Positions 17,203 through 26,467 of a DNA stretch of 64,000 bases are shown here, one piece after another. This DNA comes from Xanthobacter dioxanivorans (GTDB taxonomy: Bacteria; Pseudomonadota; Alphaproteobacteria; Rhizobiales; Xanthobacteraceae): contig NZ_CP063363.1 in the NCBI RefSeq assembly GCF_016807805.1, forward strand, positions 1-64,000, in the 5' to 3' direction. The position numbers and the translations under genes were made by a program. The notes beneath the pieces are model-generated. The model searched no databases. It saw only the letters and a list, made by a program, of their open reading frames with translations, and had not been told where the DNA came from. Each line of letters starts with the position of its first letter. Position 1 is the first letter of the stretch.

Positions 17203-17553
17203 ATGGGCCTCGCCCAATATGCCGACGACGGCCTTTTCGCGCCGCGGCGCATCGCGGAAGCCTTCCGGACGACGAGCGAGGAAATCGCCCGCACGGCAGG
17301 TCTCGGCAAGGACGCGATCCAGCGTCGAGACCGGATCCGCTCGGACAAGACCCAGCGCCGGCTTCGCGAGATGATCGAGGTGATCAACAAGGTCGAGCCG
17401 CGCTTCGGCTCGGCGCTGATGGCCTATGCTTGGTATCGATCGGAGCCCTTGCCGGGATTTTCCGGCCAGACGGCGATGCAGCTCGTCCGCGGCGGCCGGG
17501 CCGACGATGTGCTCGACTATATCGACGCTGTCGACGCCGGCGTTCACGCCTGA
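17203..17553 (+). CDS. Xre/MbcA/ParS-type antitoxin (DUF2384)
   Basis: 116 aa. An N-terminal helical DNA-binding part (FAPRRIAEAFRTTSEEIART, GKDAIQRRDRI) precedes the DUF2384 region (RRLREMIEVINKVEPRFGSA, PGFSGQTAMQLVRGGRADDV). This is the antitoxin of the MbcTA/ParST class. It binds the RES toxin coded 6 bp downstream and should repress through the TGACGC dyad. Smaller and different in sequence from the second pair at 40572. Confidence 0.85.
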   Translation: MGLAQYADDGLFAPRRIAEAFRTTSEEIARTAGLGKDAIQRRDRIRSDKTQRRLREMIEVINKVEPRFGSALMAYAWYRSEPLPGFSGQTAMQLVRGGRADDVLDYIDAVDAGVHA

Positions 17554-17559
17554 CCGCGC

Positions 17560-18057
17560 ATGCGCCATGACGGCAAGCTCTACCGGGCACTGAACCCGAT
17601 CTATGCCCACGAACCGCTGTCGGGCCGCGGCGCCGAACTCTATGGCGGACGCTTCAATCCGAAAGGCGTGCCAGCCCTCTACACCTCGCTGTCGGTCATG
17701 ACGGCGCTGCGCGAAGCCAATCAGGTCGGCAATCTTCAGCCGACGACGCTCGTCGCCTATGAGGCGGAGATCGACGGCATCTTCGACTGCCGCGATGATG
17801 TCGCGCTGGCGGCAGAGGGAATGAATGCGGCGGCGATCGCCGACACGACCTGGCGGGATCAGATGAGGACCGACGGCGAGGCGAAGACACAGGCTCTCGC
17901 CCGGCGCCTGATCGGCGCAGGCTATAACGGCCTGCTGGTCCGCAGCTTCGCCGCCGGCTCGACGGTGGAGGATTTGAACCTCGTCCTGTGGCGATGGTCC
18001 AACGCGCCGCCGGCACGGCTCGCGCTGATCGACGACGAGAACCGCCTGTCGCGCTGA
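17560..18057 (+). CDS. RES-domain toxin
   Basis: 165 aa. RES signature: KLYRALNPIYAHEPLSGRGA, YGGRFNPKGVPALYTSLSV with the conserved arginine, tyrosine and glutamate (ALREANQ), and a C-terminal GYNGLLVRSFAAG...NLVLWRW. RES toxins either break down NAD+ or ADP-ribosylate targets. Its stop is 5 bp from that of the convergent methyltransferase-helicase gene. Confidence 0.88.
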   Translation: MRHDGKLYRALNPIYAHEPLSGRGAELYGGRFNPKGVPALYTSLSVMTALREANQVGNLQPTTLVAYEAEIDGIFDCRDDVALAAEGMNAAAIADTTWRDQMRTDGEAKTQALARRLIGAGYNGLLVRSFAAGSTVEDLNLVLWRWSNAPPARLALIDDENRLSR

Positions 18058-18062
18058 AGTGG

Positions 18063-21000
18063 TCAGGCGGCGGCCCGCTCGGACGGCTTTTCGGTATCAG
18101 CAGCGAGATCGGCCTCGATCGCCGCGAGTTGACGCCGCTTTTCCGCCAGCTCCTCGGCAAAGGCGAACGCGCCCCCGTCGCGGGACCGGTAGGAGGCAAG
18201 ACGTCGCCGAGCATCAGCGAGACGCTGCCGAAATCGCTCCTGCTCGCCATCGAAATCGTCGAGGGCATGCTCGAGACGTGAGATCGCGCCGAGGGGCGTG
18301 ACGGTCACCGGCAGGTCGATTTCACATTCAGATCCCGTCCGGAGGAGCAGGGTGCTGTAGCGATAGTCATCGCGCCCGAATCGCTCGCCGGAATATTCGA
18401 GATCGAAGCCGCCGACCGAGGCGATCACGCTCTCATCCTCCCGCTGCAACTGCACGAGCGTCAGGATCTCCTTCATCAGCGCCCGGCCGGCCTCCTTGCG
18501 CTCGCCATGGGTCTTGCCGGTCACGGTCATCGCGAAAGCGTCGCCGGTGGTTGGGACCAGGCGCGCGATATCCTGCTCGATCTCGCCGATGCGCCGGGTC
18601 GCGAACTCGATCTCGCGCTCGGCGTCGCGGATCTGGCGGCGAACGGCGAACTGATCGTCCTGGTGGGCGGCACGGAGCCGTTCGAGACGGGCGATGCCCG
18701 CTTCGAGTCCGGCCTTCTGCATCAGCCGCTGGTCGCCGGAGGCGATCGCCTTCGCCATGGCGAACTGGTTGGCCTGGCCTTCGCCGAGATCATCGAGACG
18801 CCGGACCGAGGTGTCGCCGGACAGCGCGGCGGCGATGAAGCGAGCCTTGCGCTCGTTGTTCTGCCACATGGTCGCGTCGAGCGAGCCTTCCGTCGCATAG
18901 GCGAAAATGTCGATGACGTCGTGCTGATTGCCCTGCCTCTCGATCCTGCCCTCGCGCTGCTCAATGTGCGAGGGGAGCCAGGGCACGTCGAGATGGTGCA
19001 GGGCTTTCAAGCGGAGCTGCGCATTGACGCCGGTGCCCATCGTCTCCGAGCTTCCGAGAAGGAAGCGGACCCTGCCCGCACGCACGTCACCGAAGAGCCG
19101 CTGCTTCGCCTCCGACTTCTTGTAATCCTGCATGAAGGCGATCTCAGTGGCCGGCACGCCCATCCGGACGAGCTCGTCCCGGATCCAGCGATAAGCCGAG
19201 AAGCCGCGCGTCTTCTCCACGCTGATCGTACCCAGGTCGGAAAAGATCATCTGCACGGCACCAGAGAGCTCGAACGGCTTGCCGTCGGCCCGCAGGTAGG
19301 TGTTCTCCGCCGTCTCCTTCCAGATGCGGAAGGCATTGGCGACGAGCAGGTTCAGCTTGTTGTCCGGCTCGTTGTCATTGTCCGGATCGACGAGACGCAG
19401 GTCGATCGCGGCGTGGCGTCCGTCGGTGATGACCGAGAGCAGGATGTCGTCGCCCGGCTCCGGCGGCCGGTCGCGCATTTCGATCGCCTTGATGCGCTCG
19501 TCCAGCAGGAGCTGATAGCGCTTGAACGCCGCCGTGGGCTTCGCGGTGACGATCTGCCGCCGGCCGGTCGAGATCGTGGGGACCCTCACATAGCGTCGGA
19601 GGTCTGCCGGCATCACCACATCCGCGAAAGAGCGGAACATGGCGATCAGCTCCGGCACGTTGACGAAGGTGGCGAAGCGGGTGACCGGCTTGTATTTGCC
19701 CGACGGCTGCAGCTCAAGCTCGGTCGAGACGTCGCCGAAGGTCGAGGCCCAGGCATCGAACTCATGCAGCCCACGTTCGAGGAGCGCGGCGTATCCGAGG
19801 TAACGCTGCACGGAGAACATCTCGCCGAGCGTGTTGGTGATCGGCGTGCCGGAGGCGAGCACGAGCGCGCGGCCCGGGTTTTTCGTCTCGACAAAGCGGG
19901 ACTTCACATAGAGGTCCCAGGCACGTTGTGAGCCGTTCGGATCGACGCCCTTCAACGTCGACATGTTCGTCGCGAAGGAGAGCTTCCTGAACTCCTGCGC
20001 TTCGTCGACGATGATCTGGTCGACGCCGATCTCGGAGATGGTGAGCAGATCGTCCTTGCGTGTCGCCAGCGATTCCAGGCGCTCTTTCAGCCCTTCCTTC
20101 AATCGCTCGAGGCGCTTGCGCGAGACGCGATCGTCGCTCTCGACCTTGGTCAGCAGCGTCTCGTAGAGCTCGAGCTCGTCCTGAATCATCTGCTGCTCGA
20201 AAGCCGAGGGCACGGAGATGAACCGGAAGGCCGAATGCGTGATGATGATCGCGTCCCAGGTCGACGTCGCCGCGCGCGATAGGAAGCGATGTCGCTTCTC
20301 CTTCGCGAGATTGGTCTCGTCGGCGACGAGGATGCGCGCACTGGGATAGAGCGCCAGGAACTCGCGCGCGGCCTGTGCCAGGCAGTGCCCCGGCACGACG
20401 AGCATCGCCTTGGCAATCAGGCCGAGCCGGCGCTGCTCCATGATCGCCGCCGCCATCGTCATGGTCTTGCCGGCGCCGACGGCGTGGGCGAGATAGGTCG
20501 ATCCGGCCGAGATGATCCGCCAGATGCCACGCTTCTGGTGCCCATAAAGGACAAAGGCGCCAGAGGCGCCCGGGAGCTTCAGATGGGAGCCGTCGAAGGC
20601 TCTCGGCGCGATGTTGTTGAAGCGGTCATTGTAGACCCGCGCCAGGCGGTCGGTGCGGTCGGGATCGCACCAGATCCAGCGCTGGAATTCATCCTTGATC
20701 CTCGAGAGCTTGGATTTCGCGGCCTCCGTGTCGACGATGTTCAGGACGCGGCGCTCGCTATCGCCGTCCTTCACCGTGTCGAAGATCTGCGGCACGCGGC
20801 TGTTCAGCGCATCGGCGAGAAGCTCGCCGGCATGCCGGCGGTCCGTGCCCCATTCCGACGTCCCCGCCGCCATGTAGCCGAGCTGCCGGGCCTCCACGGT
20901 CCAGGAGGCCAATTCCGGCATGTGGTGGATCCTGATCTCCGCGCCCATCGTCTCCTTGACGAAGGCGACGACATCCGCCGCCGGAATCCACGGCGCGCCG

Positions 21001-23162
21001 AGCCGCGCGGTGATGTCGAACGGACTGAGATCGGCCGGCTGCACGCCCTGCAGCGCCGTGACGTTGCGCTTATATTCCGGGTCGAGCGCGGCGGCCGCCT
21101 CCGCAGCCTTCAGCTTGTCGCGGACAGCGCCGGAGAGATAGGCATCGGCGGTCTGCCAGGAGCCGTTGGCGGGATCGCGGAAGATCGCGCTGCCGAGCTC
21201 GGCGACGAAATCGTCGCGGTCGCGATGTAGCAGCTCGGCGATGTGGTCGATATCGACGCGACCGCGCTCGTTCAGCACCACGGCCAGTGCGTCGGCCGCG
21301 TTGGTGATCACCGGCGCCGCCGGCGGCGAGATCACACGCTGCGTGAAGATCGGCCCGGGCTTCGCCGTGTTGGTCTCGAGGTCGTAGTCCTCGATCGAGG
21401 CGACCAGCCAGCAATCGGGATCGTCGAGGAAGGGCTGGAGGTTCGGCCGACGATGCGTCTCGCGCACCTCGCCCGTCTCCTCGTCCTCGGTCATGGAGAC
21501 CGTGGTGAAATTGATCGGGCCGAAGTCGCGGACGAAGCTCGACCAGGCGATGCGCAAGCGGACCTGCGCATCCTTCCACGGCCGGTCGAGCTCCTGGCAT
21601 TTGAGCACCTCGCGTACGGCGTCACGGATCGGGATGAGCTTCTGGACGATGCGGACGTGCTTCTCGGGGACGCCGTCGGCGCTGCGCCCCTTGCGAACCT
21701 TGACCGCGACGGGGCTGCCGTCGAGGACCTGCATCAGGCCGCGGGCCTTGTCGAAGACATAGCTGCCTTCGCGGACATGCCGATCGCCCGGGAGGTCGCG
21801 AGCGGCTTGGTCGGCGCCATCCTCAAGGTCAAGGTCGATTATGCCGGGCTCGCCGTCATAGACGGCTTCCGGAAGACGCTTGATCGCCGCCGGGAGCACG
21901 GCGCCAAGATCCTCGCCCTCGCGCGGAAGGCAGGTATAGGTCTCGCCGAAGGGTTCGGAGGCGAGCGCATGCGTGCCGAGCACGAAGGTGGGATACATCG
22001 CGAACCAGCGGTTCACGCGGATGGCGCCTTCGTCCTCCGTCGCCGGTCGCACCTCGTCGAGATCGAGCCATGACGGATCGCCTTCGGCGTCGCCGATCTT
22101 GCGCTTGCGGAAGAAGAGGAGGTCGACCACCACGTCGGTGCCTGCGCTGGCGCGAAAGCTGCCCTCGGGCAGCCGGATCGCGCCGACGAGATCAGCCGAT
22201 TTCGCGATGTGCTCGCGCGCGCTGCCGTCGGCCTTGTCCATCGTGCCCGCGCTGGTCACGAAGGCCGCAAGCGCCCCCGGCTTCAGCAGATCGATCGCCC
22301 GCGCAATGAAATAGTCGTGTAGGCGGAGACCCATCGACCGATAGACGCGATCCGCACGCACGGTGCGATCGGAGAAGGGCGGGTTGCCGATCGCGAGGTC
22401 GAAATTCGCCGGCAGCTCGGTGCGGGCGAAATCGCCGGCGATGATCCGCGCTCGTGGCTGCAGCAGCCGGACGATGCGTGCCGTGACCGGATCGAGCTCG
22501 ATGCCGGTGACATGCGACACGTCGCGAAAAGACTCAGGCATCAGCGCCGGAAACAGGCCCGTGCCGACGCCTGGCTCGAGAATCCGCCCGCCGCGCCAGC
22601 CGAGTTGCTGAAGCCCCGTCCACACCGCGCGGACAACGAATTCCGGGGTGAAGTGCGCATACTGGGTGCAGCGCGCGAGCGACGCTCGGTCGAGATCGCC
22701 GACAGCATCCTCCAGATCCTCGCCGATCGCCTCCCAGCCTTTGCGGAACTCAGCTTCGCCGGGGCGCCGGAACACGAAATTGGCGAGATCGGAGGCGCCG
22801 AATCCGGTGAAGCGGATCAGCTGCGCCTGCTCCTGGAGCGTTGCGGGACGCTCCGCCGCCTCGATCGCGGCCGCGAGGCGAATCGATGCGATGTTGTCAT
22901 GCGCGCGGTCCTTCCAGCCTTTCGCCAAGGCGCGGTCGCCGGCGAGGTGAAAGTTCACGCCGCGCTCACGCGCCGCACGCTGTGTCGAAGGCGCGGCCCC
23001 CGCAGCGGGAGCCGCGGGAGCCGGAGTCGATGGATCGGGATCGTCGTCATCGTCGGGGCCGGAGGCCGCGGTGCCGGCAAAGGCCGTCACGCCGAGGCCA
23101 AGCCCCGACGACAGGGCGGTATTGCCGAAGAGATCAAGCGTGAAGGGATCGTCCTGCGCCAT
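18063..23162 (-). CDS. N6-adenine methyltransferase/SF2 helicase fusion (1,699 aa)
   Basis: A very large intact protein. A low-complexity D/P/A linker fills residues 35-60. The methyltransferase part has motif I LEPGVGTGLF (about 195-204) and motif IV GNPPF (259-263), typical of N6-adenine enzymes. The helicase follows: HAVGAGKTMTMAAAI (about 890-905), VDEAQEFRKL (about 1053), ASGTPITNTLGEMF, and the C-terminal lobe MGTGVNAQLRLKALHHLDVP with an arginine finger EQREGRIERQGNQ (about 1400-1410). A coiled coil ends it. Such fusions are common on rhizobial plasmids and phages. Likely jobs are marking or remodelling incoming DNA, possibly to evade host restriction. No nuclease motif was seen, so it is not clearly a restriction system by itself. 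Confidence 0.85.
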   Translation of the reverse strand: MAQDDPFTLDLFGNTALSSGLGLGVTAFAGTAASGPDDDDDPDPSTPAPAAPAAGAAPSTQRAARERGVNFHLAGDRALAKGWKDRAHDNIASIRLAAAIEAAERPATLQEQAQLIRFTGFGASDLANFVFRRPGEAEFRKGWEAIGEDLEDAVGDLDRASLARCTQYAHFTPEFVVRAVWTGLQQLGWRGGRILEPGVGTGLFPALMPESFRDVSHVTGIELDPVTARIVRLLQPRARIIAGDFARTELPANFDLAIGNPPFSDRTVRADRVYRSMGLRLHDYFIARAIDLLKPGALAAFVTSAGTMDKADGSAREHIAKSADLVGAIRLPEGSFRASAGTDVVVDLLFFRKRKIGDAEGDPSWLDLDEVRPATEDEGAIRVNRWFAMYPTFVLGTHALASEPFGETYTCLPREGEDLGAVLPAAIKRLPEAVYDGEPGIIDLDLEDGADQAARDLPGDRHVREGSYVFDKARGLMQVLDGSPVAVKVRKGRSADGVPEKHVRIVQKLIPIRDAVREVLKCQELDRPWKDAQVRLRIAWSSFVRDFGPINFTTVSMTEDEETGEVRETHRRPNLQPFLDDPDCWLVASIEDYDLETNTAKPGPIFTQRVISPPAAPVITNAADALAVVLNERGRVDIDHIAELLHRDRDDFVAELGSAIFRDPANGSWQTADAYLSGAVRDKLKAAEAAAALDPEYKRNVTALQGVQPADLSPFDITARLGAPWIPAADVVAFVKETMGAEIRIHHMPELASWTVEARQLGYMAAGTSEWGTDRRHAGELLADALNSRVPQIFDTVKDGDSERRVLNIVDTEAAKSKLSRIKDEFQRWIWCDPDRTDRLARVYNDRFNNIAPRAFDGSHLKLPGASGAFVLYGHQKRGIWRIISAGSTYLAHAVGAGKTMTMAAAIMEQRRLGLIAKAMLVVPGHCLAQAAREFLALYPSARILVADETNLAKEKRHRFLSRAATSTWDAIIITHSAFRFISVPSAFEQQMIQDELELYETLLTKVESDDRVSRKRLERLKEGLKERLESLATRKDDLLTISEIGVDQIIVDEAQEFRKLSFATNMSTLKGVDPNGSQRAWDLYVKSRFVETKNPGRALVLASGTPITNTLGEMFSVQRYLGYAALLERGLHEFDAWASTFGDVSTELELQPSGKYKPVTRFATFVNVPELIAMFRSFADVVMPADLRRYVRVPTISTGRRQIVTAKPTAAFKRYQLLLDERIKAIEMRDRPPEPGDDILLSVITDGRHAAIDLRLVDPDNDNEPDNKLNLLVANAFRIWKETAENTYLRADGKPFELSGAVQMIFSDLGTISVEKTRGFSAYRWIRDELVRMGVPATEIAFMQDYKKSEAKQRLFGDVRAGRVRFLLGSSETMGTGVNAQLRLKALHHLDVPWLPSHIEQREGRIERQGNQHDVIDIFAYATEGSLDATMWQNNERKARFIAAALSGDTSVRRLDDLGEGQANQFAMAKAIASGDQRLMQKAGLEAGIARLERLRAAHQDDQFAVRRQIRDAEREIEFATRRIGEIEQDIARLVPTTGDAFAMTVTGKTHGERKEAGRALMKEILTLVQLQREDESVIASVGGFDLEYSGERFGRDDYRYSTLLLRTGSECEIDLPVTVTPLGAISRLEHALDDFDGEQERFRQRLADARRRLASYRSRDGGAFAFAEELAEKRRQLAAIEADLAADTEKPSERAAA

Positions 23163-23272
23163 GGGAAATGTCTCCTGTGATGAAGGCGCGCGGCATCGGC
23201 CCGCCGGAGCGTGCGCCGGAAGGAGCGATGGTCGCGGTGATGGTCGGGAACGGGCGGTCTGGCCCGAGGATG

Positions 23273-23671
23273 TCAGCGGCGGAACGGCGTGATCGACATG
23301 CTGGTGTCGGTCATTTCGATCCGTACATGTGTGGCTCGAGGAACCGCGGCGATTTGCTTCACGAGCATCTCGGCATCGAGAAACTCGATCCCGTCATCGC
23401 CGCCGAAATGCTTGCGCTTGTAGTGCCAGTAGTCGGGATTGGTCTTCGGATCGCATTCCTCGGCATAGACGACGAGGGCTCGCTGCCCCTCGGCGAGCTT
23501 GCCGTTGGAGAGCAGATAGACTCCCTCGTCGCCGACCAGCCAGAGACCGGGCTTCTCGTCCTTGCCGGGGCGGAGTCCGTAATAGGGATTGCGAAAGCCG
23601 CCATTGGCGAGGGCATCGATACGCCCACGCGTGATGACCGCATGGACGTCTGTCACGGAGAAGGTGAACAT
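23273..23671 (-). CDS. DUF3085 family protein
   Basis: 132 aa from ATG 23671: MFTFSVTDVHAVITRGRID, FRNPYYGLRPGKDEKPGLWL, YAEECDPKTNPDYWHYKRKH, FGGDDGIEFLDAE. This matches DUF3085, a plasmid family of unknown function. Starts 8 bp after the DUF1419 stop, so they share a transcript, followed after 110 bp by the large helicase gene. Confidence 0.75.
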   Translation of the reverse strand: MFTFSVTDVHAVITRGRIDALANGGFRNPYYGLRPGKDEKPGLWLVGDEGVYLLSNGKLAEGQRALVVYAEECDPKTNPDYWHYKRKHFGGDDGIEFLDAEMLVKQIAAVPRATHVRIEMTDTSMSITPFRR

Positions 23672-23679
23672 GGCAGCAC

Positions 23680-24282
23680 CTACGCCGCCATCGCGTCGGG
23701 CAGGTAGCGCAGATGCACCGGAAGCTTGGAGCCGATCTCCGCGTCCGTGAGATGGTCGAGCAGCTTGAAGTCGCGGCCCCGATCCCGGCCATAGACGATG
23801 ACGATGCGCCTGCCGCGCGCGGCAAGCGGGAATCGCCAGTCGGCATAGCCACGATACTCGTCGTTCGTCGCGCTCCAGATGTGCTCGAGGCGCTCGTCCC
23901 GGGTCATTGCCTTCGCCGGCCGGGATTCGCGCTCGGTGACCACAGCCTTCAGGCAATCGGGAGAACGTGGATCCGACAGATCGCAATAGCCGTGGAAGTA
24001 GCGAACCCGGCCGTCGATCGTCAGCGAGAAAAAGACGCTGGTGATGCTTCCGGTCAGGAATTCGCGCATGGCGAACATGTCGCCACGCATCCAGAGCGGC
24101 GGCAGCACCTCGAACATGTAGTCGTGCTCGACCTGACCGATCTCGAACCATTCGCCGCGGTAGAGCGCGCTGTCGTCGCCCTGCCAGCGGTCCGGACGCT
24201 GCACGTGGCGGTCGAACATGCGGAACATCTCGCGCCGGTCGGCGACGCCCTCGAAGACCTTGCGGATGGTTGGGAGGTTCAT
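23680..24282 (-). CDS. DUF1419 family protein
   Basis: 200 aa: KVFEGVADRREMFRMFDRHV, RGEWFEIGQVEHDYMFEVLP, PLWMRGDMFAMREFLTGSIT, RYFHGYCDLSD. These are hallmarks of DUF1419, confined mostly to Hyphomicrobiales plasmids; function unknown. AAAGGAG lies 7 bases before the ATG. Leader 24283-24426 holds GTCAAGGG...CCCTTGAC, an inverted repeat like that in leader type 1. Confidence 0.75.
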   Translation of the reverse strand: MNLPTIRKVFEGVADRREMFRMFDRHVQRPDRWQGDDSALYRGEWFEIGQVEHDYMFEVLPPLWMRGDMFAMREFLTGSITSVFFSLTIDGRVRYFHGYCDLSDPRSPDCLKAVVTERESRPAKAMTRDERLEHIWSATNDEYRGYADWRFPLAARGRRIVIVYGRDRGRDFKLLDHLTDAEIGSKLPVHLRYLPDAMAA

Positions 24283-24426
24283 GGCGGGCTCCTTTCAGCC
24301 TCGTCGGGCCGGAGCGCGGCTCCCCTTCCCGGGGATCACCATCTTCTCTTCAGCCCTTCATGACCCCTCTCTCGCGGCCGCCTCTCCGTCCGGGCGGGTC
24401 AAGGGCCGGCGCAGCCGGGCGAAGCT

Positions 24427-25383
24427 TCACCCTTGACGCGACCGGCGGGCATGCGGCAGCAGGTTCTCGCCTTCCTCCTCTCCTCCCTTCTTCCTCATCA
24501 TCCGGAGATCCGCGTTCCAGTCCTCCGCGGTTGGACGCAGGCGCTCGAAGCGGCAGGAGGCCTCATGCGCAATCGCCCGAAGGCGCTCCGCGTAGACGTC
24601 ACCCTGCCCGTTGTTGTCCGTGGCAGCCACCAGGAAGGCGTTCTCCCGGGTGACGAGGGCCCGGATGGCCGCATCCGTCGACGGCGACCAGCCGCCGCCG
24701 GTGCTGAGAAACAGGCTGTCGGGCCGCATGTCCTCGATCACCGCCAAGCTCATGGCGTCGATCGCCGCCTCGGTGAGGCAGAACCGGAATGCGTCGACGG
24801 GGCCGAAGCGAAACAGGACCTTGGCGCCACCGGTGGCGAATCCGCGCCACTCGGGTCCCCGCTCCTCCCAACCGGTCACGAGGCCCGTGTCATCGGTGTG
24901 CGCCGCCCACATGCTGCCATGCGGACCTTCCCTCAAACGATCATGACGGATCGCGGCGCGGATCGTTGCATCGGAAAGTGCCCGCTCCTCGCCGAGGTAG
25001 CGCCAGGTCAAGGATCCGGGCCAGGGTTTGCGGCGGCGGCACCAGCGCTCGCCGACGGCGACGTCCGCCTCCCGCTTCCGCGCTGGCCGCGTCCAGTGGG
25101 GCTCCGTGGGGGCAAACCCCACGAGGCCCGCCACATGCTCGAGGCACTCGGGAAATCCGACCCGATCGAGATGTGCGACGAGCGCGTAGACGTCGCCTTT
25201 CGCGTCGGACAGCGGATCGAACCAGCCCCTGCCGTCGTGGATGACGATGACGATGTCGTCGCCCCGGCGATATTTGACGGCTCGGCGCGTGCTCTCCTTC
25301 AGGTCGATCGCAAAGCCGGCCTTTTCCAGCACGGCGGCGCACATGACACGCTCCTTCAGCTCTTCGACGTCATTCCTTTCCAT
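24427..25383 (-). CDS. DUF3991 and TOPRIM domain protein
   Basis: 318 aa from ATG 25383. N-terminal DUF3991 (YRRGDDIVIVIHDGRGWFDP, SDAKGDVYALVAHLDRVGFP) is followed by a TOPRIM region (FCLTEAAIDAMSLAVIEDMR with the acidic residue, AFLVAATDNNGQGD with DxD-like positions, about residues 210-290). Proteins of this type resemble plasmid primases and may prime replication of transferred single strands; this is family-level knowledge, not shown here. The zinc finger of classical primases is absent. Confidence 0.75.
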   Translation of the reverse strand: MERNDVEELKERVMCAAVLEKAGFAIDLKESTRRAVKYRRGDDIVIVIHDGRGWFDPLSDAKGDVYALVAHLDRVGFPECLEHVAGLVGFAPTEPHWTRPARKREADVAVGERWCRRRKPWPGSLTWRYLGEERALSDATIRAAIRHDRLREGPHGSMWAAHTDDTGLVTGWEERGPEWRGFATGGAKVLFRFGPVDAFRFCLTEAAIDAMSLAVIEDMRPDSLFLSTGGGWSPSTDAAIRALVTRENAFLVAATDNNGQGDVYAERLRAIAHEASCRFERLRPTAEDWNADLRMMRKKGGEEEGENLLPHARRSRQG

Positions 25384-25582
25384 CGCCTCTTCCCGGCACC
25401 CATCGGTGTCCGGCCTTTCCTGCTTGGGGTCTCCTCCCCGCATGTCGCGAGGCGACCCCCAGCTGCCGCGAAGAGCGAAGGCGGCAAGGGCGCGGCTGGC
25501 AACTGATGATTTCGGCAGTGCGGTTCGCAAGCCAGCCGCGGCGCAGCTCCCCTTGCCGCCGCCCGCTCGCAAGCGGCATCCC

Positions 25583-26020
25583 CGGAGGCTCGGCATCGAG
25601 ACGGGGGCCGATTTGAAGGCGAGGCCGCTTGCCTTTCTGCAGCAGAATTTCGGGAAAGCCGGCTCCTGGTACTATCGGATCGCGCGGGCAATCGACGAAA
25701 GGCCCGTCGAGCCCGACCGTCCGCGCAAGTCGGTCGGCGCCGATATCTTCGAGCTCGCTGCCGCGCGGGCTGAGCTCGTACCGCTCATTGCAAAGGTCTG
25801 GCGCTACTGCGAGGCGAACGAGATTCGGGGCCGGACCGTGGCGATGAAGGTGAAATACGCCGACTTCCAGTAGATCACGCGCAGCCGGACGGTCGGCGTG
25901 GCGATTTCAGCATCAGCGGATATCGAAGCCCTCGCCGTCTCCTTGCTTGCGCGGCTATTCCCGGTCGCAAAGGGCATCCGATTGATCGGCGTGACGGTCT
26001 CGTCGTTGGACAGATTGCCT
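25583..26020 (+). pseudogene. dinB: dinB (DNA polymerase IV) C-terminal fragment
   Basis: RRLGIETGADLKARPLAFLQ, YYRIARAIDERPVEPDRPRK and EIRGRTVAMKVKYADFQ are the little-finger and thumb of Y-family polymerase IV. After that a TAG at 25871 stands where the family has a second Q, and the same frame continues ITRSRTV...LFPVAKGIRLIGVTVSSL. The catalytic N-terminal two thirds is absent. A 5'-truncated, nonsense-mutated remnant. Bases 25384-25582 hold the leader of the leftward DUF3991 gene. Confidence 0.75.
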
Positions 26021-26189
26021 AGTCAGGCCGAGAGAGAGAAGTTCAGCTCCCGCTCCTATAAAGGCCTGCCGCGGGAGGATGCCAAGGCGTCCGAAAAATG
26101 CAGCATCGTTCGAACGCCCCGCCGAGCCCGCGATGATCTCGAGCGCCGACGCGAACAGGGTTGGGCGCGTCGCGCATTGTAACACGTAG

Positions 26190-26322
26190 CCACTGCGCGC
26201 CGCACATCAACTCTCGTCCCGGAAGAATCCGGTCGATCGCCACCAGCCCGAAGGGCAGAACTGCACGCTGCTGCGCTGTTCGGCCCTCAAGCCGGACGAT
26301 CCGTGTCCGATGCTCGGACACG
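26190..26322 (-). pseudogene. Possible imuA-like remnant
   Basis: On the minus strand RIVRLEGRTAQQRAVLPFGL, then VAIDRILPGRELMCGAQWLR resembles the start of ImuA (REQIRRLEG...LPFGxxAIDxxLPGGGL), the RecA-like helper of the ImuB/DnaE2 mutagenesis cassette. Only about 45 residues are present and the match rests on a short motif. Its place beside the dinB scrap supports a lost damage-repair locus. 26031-26189 and 26323-26369 show nothing further. Confidence 0.4.
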
Positions 26323-26369
26323 ACAGATCGGGGATCGTCTGGCGGGAAAGGGGGCAGGCGGGCTGTGGC

Positions 26370-26445
26370 TGACCAATGTTTGGATATAAATTCTGGTCAG
26401 TGCGCATTTCGAAAGTTGCTACTGACCAATTTTTGTATATAATTT
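26370..26445 (+). promoter_or_regulatory. abiE promoter with repeated operator
   Basis: TGACCAAT.TTTG.ATATAA occurs twice as a direct repeat (26370-26392 and 26423-26445), the first copy closed by TGGTCA at 26394-26399 to form a dyad. TTGCTA (26416-26421), a 16-bp spacer and TATAAT (26438-26443) make a good promoter inside the second copy. AbiEi antitoxins bind repeats like these and repress their operon. The same element recurs at 41900. Confidence 0.65.
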
Positions 26446-26467
26446 TCGGATAGAAATGAGCGGTCCC

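Noticed and set aside
18507..19931. A 474-codon plus-strand frame
   Set aside because: It lies inside the methyltransferase-helicase gene, whose helicase motifs are unambiguous, and has no motif of its own.
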